Positions 58,714 to 64,000 of a stretch of DNA of 64,000 bases are shown piece by piece. The translations under genes were made by a program, and so were the position numbers. Origin of the DNA: Adiantum capillus-veneris (Eukaryota; Streptophyta; Polypodiopsida; Polypodiales; Pteridaceae); NCBI GenBank assembly GCA_014529385.2, contig CM043953.1, positions 73,745,872 to 73,809,871 on the forward strand, in the 5' to 3' direction. Positions within the stretch are counted from its first letter, which is position 1, and each line of letters opens with the position of its first letter. The notes under the pieces were generated by a model, which saw nothing but the letters and a program-made list of their open reading frames with translations, did not search any database and had not been told where the DNA came from.

Positions 58714-59025
58714 TTTTTATATTGAGACCCTCGATTGCTGCACTGGCACATTGTCATCAATATACACTGACGCCGCATCATCCGCCTCACTATCCTCACA
58801 CCCTTCAATGCGGCTCGGCTCCCGGTTCTGATGATGCACCATTGCTTGTTGCAAATTGCTCCTCAGGATGGCGCCATCGCCTCATTGTTTTTCGCCTTGC
58901 TTTGCCACACCTCCCTCTCCATACGGGAGAGAAACATAGCGTTTTTGTTTTTGTCTACAATACACAAGGTTAAAAATGGCGATGAGAGAGAAACGCAGTG
59001 TGATCTCTCGAATTCCTTCGTTTGC

Positions 59026-59072
59026 AAACTCTCTGCAGGAGTCTACGCCGACGCGGGCTCCTTCAGAGAGTT

Positions 59073-59073
<1 letters not shown>
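59026..59073. repeat. 48-bp foldback element, copy 3
   Basis: AAACTCTCTGCAGGAGTCTA ... GCGGGCTCCTTCAGAGAGTTT, centre CGCCGACG. A TATA...GAGA tract follows directly (59,072-59,154), so the element is in the opposite orientation to copy 2, whose CT-TATA flank lies on its left. Confidence 0.85.

Positions 59074-59154
<81 letters not shown>
59072..59154. repeat. (TA)n(GA)n microsatellite
   Basis: TA tract 59,072-59,093 then GA tract to 59,154, adjoining foldback copy 3. Confidence 0.95.
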
Positions 59155-59156
<2 letters not shown>

Positions 59157-62100
59157 CACACATAACTGGCATGGTCCGAGGCTTCTGCACCTCCTGCAAC
59201 CCCTGCAGCAATTGAAATTTCAGCTGCAAACCCTACCATGAGATGACGCCAGGCCGCCAAGGAGGCTAATTGGGTAGCTTGCAGGTGAGCGTCAAGTTTT
59301 CATGCACGCCACCGGCCTCTCTTGCAACTGACTACCCACCAGTAGCAGAGTCAAGTTTTCTGCTTTACCGGTAGGTGGAGCTGTGGTCGGCAACATTTGT
59401 TTCTAGTGGTTGTGTATATTCTGCATCTGCTTCTATTACAATAAGTGTGTGATTTGCTATTGCAAAATACAATGGGAAATTGAGGGCCGCATTCACTAGT
59501 TGAGCATGTATGTCTCCCCCTTTGTCACTCGGAACCTTTGCGTCACTACATGAAACAATTAAGATAATCAAGATACACTTTGAAGCCTATGAATATGCAA
59601 AATGGATCACTATTAAGATATGCTATAATCTGAGTACTTTTACTCGTTGTTGTGGAGCTTTCCATTGAAGAGGGTGCAGGTGAAGGGGCTGCTAGAAATC
59701 CAGTCCTGTGGGTGCACAACGGCAACCCAGTGACATTGGATGCGAGAAAGAAGCCTAGCAAGTTCGTTGTCTGCAAAATGAGACGTTCTGAGCCACACTG
59801 CATGCACAACGTTCTGAGCCGATATTGCATACACAGTGTGTGAGAAAATGCGTTCGTGCTATTGTATTTTTCAGTAATTTAAGCTTGAGAGTAAAGGCTA
59901 TGAGCGTGTAGTTGTGGAAGATGAGCCGGTGATTGCTCTGTCTTTAAAAAAAAGTTTTTAAAAAACCTGTCCGCGCAGACTCTTCCAGAGAGAGAAGCTC
60001 AATGAGAGATAGAGAGAGAGACCAACTTCATTCTATAAGTAGTATTCTGGAAAAGTCATTTTCACAAACATACAAAAATCCCTCCAAGACAAATCTGAAC
60101 CGGAAATTTTACAATACTAGCCAGTGTTTTTGCAAAATTACACTATTTTCCATGTATTTTAAGCAGAATTTTCTCCTTCTTACCCTCCCCTCAACCGATT
60201 GCTTTGATTTTGCAACAACTCAAGGCTAAACTGAGGCACACTTTTCCCAAACACTGGTGCAATCCTTGCTTTCATGCAATGACTTTGCATTTACCTCGGC
60301 CTCATCTTTAGCCTTCATGTCGGCAATACCCGCGTGATCGTCATCACCTCCCTAGCCCTTGCCCATATTGAAGCCCTCGTTAATAAGGGTCCCCTCTTGC
60401 AGCTCGCCCTGAAAATTCAAACAGAGGATTTTGGAAATTCTCAGAGTGAGTCCACGTCAACACGGGCTCATTTATCTAGTCACTGATGAAAATGAGTACG
60501 ATTGACCTTCTTGCCTTAATTAGTCTGAATCCAACATGCTTCTAGCCCAACCTCGTCGCTACATGCATTGGTGAAGTGAAGGCATCAATGGTGGAGGTCT
60601 AATCTACCATTGATCAAATCTAGTCTTGCAAAAATATTAGGGCTCTCTTGGCATCAAGAATGCCCTTCAACCCCTGGACATCCCGCCTCGAGGCACTCTA
60701 CCTTAACCATCTAGGCTAGCAGGCATCACTATGCATGCGGCAAGGTCGTATGTATAAAAGTCTTTAAAAGGCTTGCCTCTTCTGTTGCGGCGATCCACCA
60801 TCCCGGATCCTGCCCCTCTTGCAGATTGAGGTGCAATTGTTGATCCCTTTACTCCACTGCGTATCACTAATAGACAAGTCTTGCCAAACCAAATCCAAGG
60901 AATAGGGACATTCATATTAGCCTTTCCTAGCCAACACTGTTGTGTCAAAGTTGTTTGTTGTAACAGCCAACAACCCAGTCACCCCTTGGAGGGGGGTACC
61001 CTATGGGGTGCTCAAGCAGGTGCACACTGGGATTTCACTTTGTTCAAATTTTGCAAGATAGAGAAAAACCTAATAGGGGTGGGACAACTCCACAAGGTAG
61101 TGGAGAGGTTGCATCATGAGGACAACGGACATGTTAAAGGAAGCTGCAAGAGTGGAGCCTACTTATTGCATATAATGGGATCACAATCTTGTAAGAGTCT
61201 CATGCGAGGGAGGGGAAGATGTTGAAGCCCTTTACAAATGGCAGATTATCCTACGGTGAAGAAGGTAGAGATACTAACGATGGTGAATTTGTCGATCAAA
61301 TTACCGTGGATGCTACTGCATCCAACTCATTGTACCTTTTGATCACACACACTGCATGTGTGCTTGTCTCGCTATTACTGGTCGAGGGCCTCTTCGTTCT
61401 CTTTTGTAGAATATCAAACCTTCCTTTGGCATTCACAACAAATGTGGCACTCTTCCATTTCTTCAAGTTGGGCCATTGACGACTAAGTGTATTGGTAGAT
61501 GGAACGATGCGGCAATCACCTTGGGCAAGTTTTTAGGGTTTAAGTTCTATATGTATCTTGTTGGGTTTTGCTCGTTTTTATGATTGCTCGGAAAGGTTTG
61601 CTCGGAGTTTGAAATTCCCCCTGCTCAAGCTGGAAGAGTTGAGCATATTTACGTTGTGTCGCTCATGCTGGTATAGGTGAGCAAAAGAGTCGAAGTCTAA
61701 GTACTTAAGTCTGGTGAAGTGAAGGAGAAGGTCCAAAAGACACTCACGTACTGAGCATAGTGAGATACGAGTGGAGAAACTTCTACATCGACAACCCTTC
61801 TTGGAAAGGTGGAAGCTATTGAGACATCTTTTGATGTCACATGTGCTACATTTATTCCTCGAAACACCCATCATCTCCTTCTTTCACATTGCATGCTTTT
61901 GTTGGCAAATTTATCATATGCATATAGAGTGTCCCATAATTGGCACTTGCATCAGGCACTCTTTCCGTGTTTCACCCGAGCACTCACCTTTCATGAACAT
62001 GTACTTCACGTTCAACTGCTCAACTCCAATAAGAGCGTATACCAAAGGCATTTTTTTTCCCACCGGGTTTTTTCCCTTTGGTCATCCAGGTTTTAGACCC

Positions 62101-62330
62101 TAATCTAAGGACACCTATCACCATCCTCTTGTACATATTCCTTCTACATCAACAATAAGGAAATGCTACTCAAATCAATTGACAAATGAATTGGAGCACC
62201 AATTGCAGATCATAGCATACTTCTCCTCAACGGCGAGTCGAAGAATGGCCTACAATGACAAAGCTGCAGACAACACTAACAACATGATTGCACAGGAACA
62301 AAGAAGTCCCCAATGAAGAAGAGCAGACAC
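59155..62330. other. Long stretch without recognisable gene
   Basis: No frame here has identifiable domains. Partial relatives of the 48-bp foldback occur at about 59,970-59,993 and 60,437-60,472. 60,080-60,270 is related to 43,430-43,640 (shared CCGGAAAT, ACTAGC, CTGAGGCA, TTTCCCAAACACTG). Near 62,050-62,090 a CCCACCGGGTTTTTTCCC stretch resembles sequence found near the ends of plant LTR elements. A minus-strand frame at 60,703-60,948 is open but unrecognised. Confidence 0.4.
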
Positions 62331-63083
62331 AAAAGTAATCAGAGGATCTCAAAAAATGAATGGTTATGATGATATATGTCCGCTCTAATGGATCATAGTT
62401 CTTGTTGTGGTTCGACAAAGTTACAAGCAGTGCAACAGATGAAGAAAAAACGATAGCAAAGGCCACATCACCATCGACAATCAGGTCATGTCGGGGACGA
62501 CATGAACGCGGAAGGGGGGAGTGTTGACCGCTGGGTCAACAACACAACATAACTCAAGTTTCGTACCAAAGTCTTATCTTTTGCGAGTTATGAAATGTTG
62601 CGGATTATGGCTATAAACGTCATCTGTAATGAGTAGTTATTCTAGTTTCAGAAGCCGGGGTGCAATGGCACTTCCAGATTGTAAATACAAAGCCATTTGA
62701 CCCTTTCAACCCCATTTTTGGTTAAACCTAAGGTAGCCTTAGTATATAAGGTACCTAGGTCATTTTGTAAAGGAGACTTTTTCATAATCAAAACTTTAGC
62801 GCTGCCGTCTACTGTGTGTGAGAGAGAAAGAGAGTGAGTGTGAGCTTTATCCTCTCGCTACACCCGGCTCGCTCAACACATTGGAGATCCAACTGCACCA
62901 TTGTTGTAGGCTCGAGGAGAGCTACGCGGCGACAACGCCAAGCATTCCACGCGAGATGAAGCGCACACGCCGACGCATCGACGACCTATTTGTGGCCGTA
63001 AGTGTATCAAACGATGTCTGTTTTCTGCGTACTAGTAGTCTATAGAATCTTGGTGACATAAGCTACGCATAGGTACTCATAAA
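62331..63083 (+). mobile_element. Gypsy interior end, polypurine tract and partial LTR
   Basis: The interior end of the element family of 46,882, a polypurine tract GAAGGGGGGA (62,511-62,520) and then 562 bp of its LTR (62,522-63,083), cut off inside the LTR. Differs from the 46,882 copy at several positions, including a small indel near 62,773. Fossil. Confidence 0.85.
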
Positions 63084-63104
63084 AGTAATCAGAGCATCTC
63101 AAAA

Positions 63105-63635
<531 letters not shown>

Positions 63636-64000
63636 ACGACAGCAAAGACCACATCACCATCGACAATCAGGTCATGTCGGGGAAGACATGAACGCGGAAG
63701 GGGGGAATGTTGACCGCTGGGTCAACAACACAACATAACTCAAGTTTCGTACCAAAGTCTTATCTTTTGCGAGTTATGAAATGCTGTGGATTATGGCTAT
63801 AAACGTCATTTGTAATGAGTAGTTATTCTAGTTTCAGAAGCCGGGGTGCAATGGCACTTCCAAATTGTAAATACAAAGCCATTTGACCCTTTCAACCCCA
63901 TTTTTGGTTAAACCTAAGGTAGCCTTAGTATATAAGGTACCTAGGTCATTTTGTAAAAAGACTTTTAATCATAATCAAAACTTAGCGCTGCCGTCTACTG
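63636..64000 (+). mobile_element. Gypsy interior end, polypurine tract and LTR (runs off window)
   Basis: 63,640-63,707 repeats the interior end seen at 62,450-62,521, including GGAAGGGGGGAA. The LTR starts at 63,708 and is followed for 293 bp to the window edge. It is closer to the 46,882 LTR than to the 62,522 copy. Confidence 0.88.

Overview
This is repeat-dominated nuclear DNA from a land plant with a large, transposon-rich genome. Four recognisable host genes appear only as broken pieces: plastid ribosomal protein L35, a heavy-metal-associated (HMA/HIPP-type) protein, an auxin response factor (ARF) and a DEAD-box RNA helicase. Everything else that is coding comes from mobile elements. 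Long GA/CT and CA/GT tracts are unusually common. The species cannot be told from the sequence; a fern or gymnosperm would fit, but that is inference. No intact host gene, rRNA, tRNA or CRISPR array was found.

Layout: 1-4.7 kb holds an L35 pseudogene, an LTR-plus-primer-site remnant on the minus strand and a gag zinc-knuckle fossil. 4,712-12,705 is a complete CACTA (En/Spm) DNA transposon with 12-bp terminal inverted repeats, a TAT target duplication, dense subterminal repeats, a TNP2-type transposase gene, a second plant-transposase-like gene and a captured HMA-protein fragment. 13.5-15.1 kb carries a duplicated block around an unidentified coding remnant. 16.5-24.6 kb is a Ty1/copia fossil split by a Ty3/gypsy chromovirus (18,003-23,905) with very short 132-bp LTRs and a CCCAC target duplication. 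25.8-34.2 kb is mostly minus-strand LTR-element debris, including a palindrome-bearing block and a gypsy pol region. 34.4-36.76 kb is a truncated copia element with its 3' LTR. 37-46 kb mixes tandem repeats, the ARF pseudogene, LINE 3' pieces, AT-rich degenerate repeats and microsatellites.

46,882 onward is a second gypsy family: a 957-bp LTR, an Athila/Tat-like primer site, a leader with nine copies of a 22-bp palindrome, and gag plus protease but no visible reverse transcriptase. Two more LTR copies of this family lie at 62.5 and 63.7 kb, with a DEAD-box helicase fragment enclosed between them. 57-60.5 kb contains three copies of a 48-bp GC-cored foldback sequence beside CT/GA tracts.

The genes here do not form a host pathway. 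The window records nested insertion, gene capture and decay. The most promising undescribed signals are the two palindrome arrays, the 48-bp foldback family and the two cases of host gene fragments carried by mobile elements.
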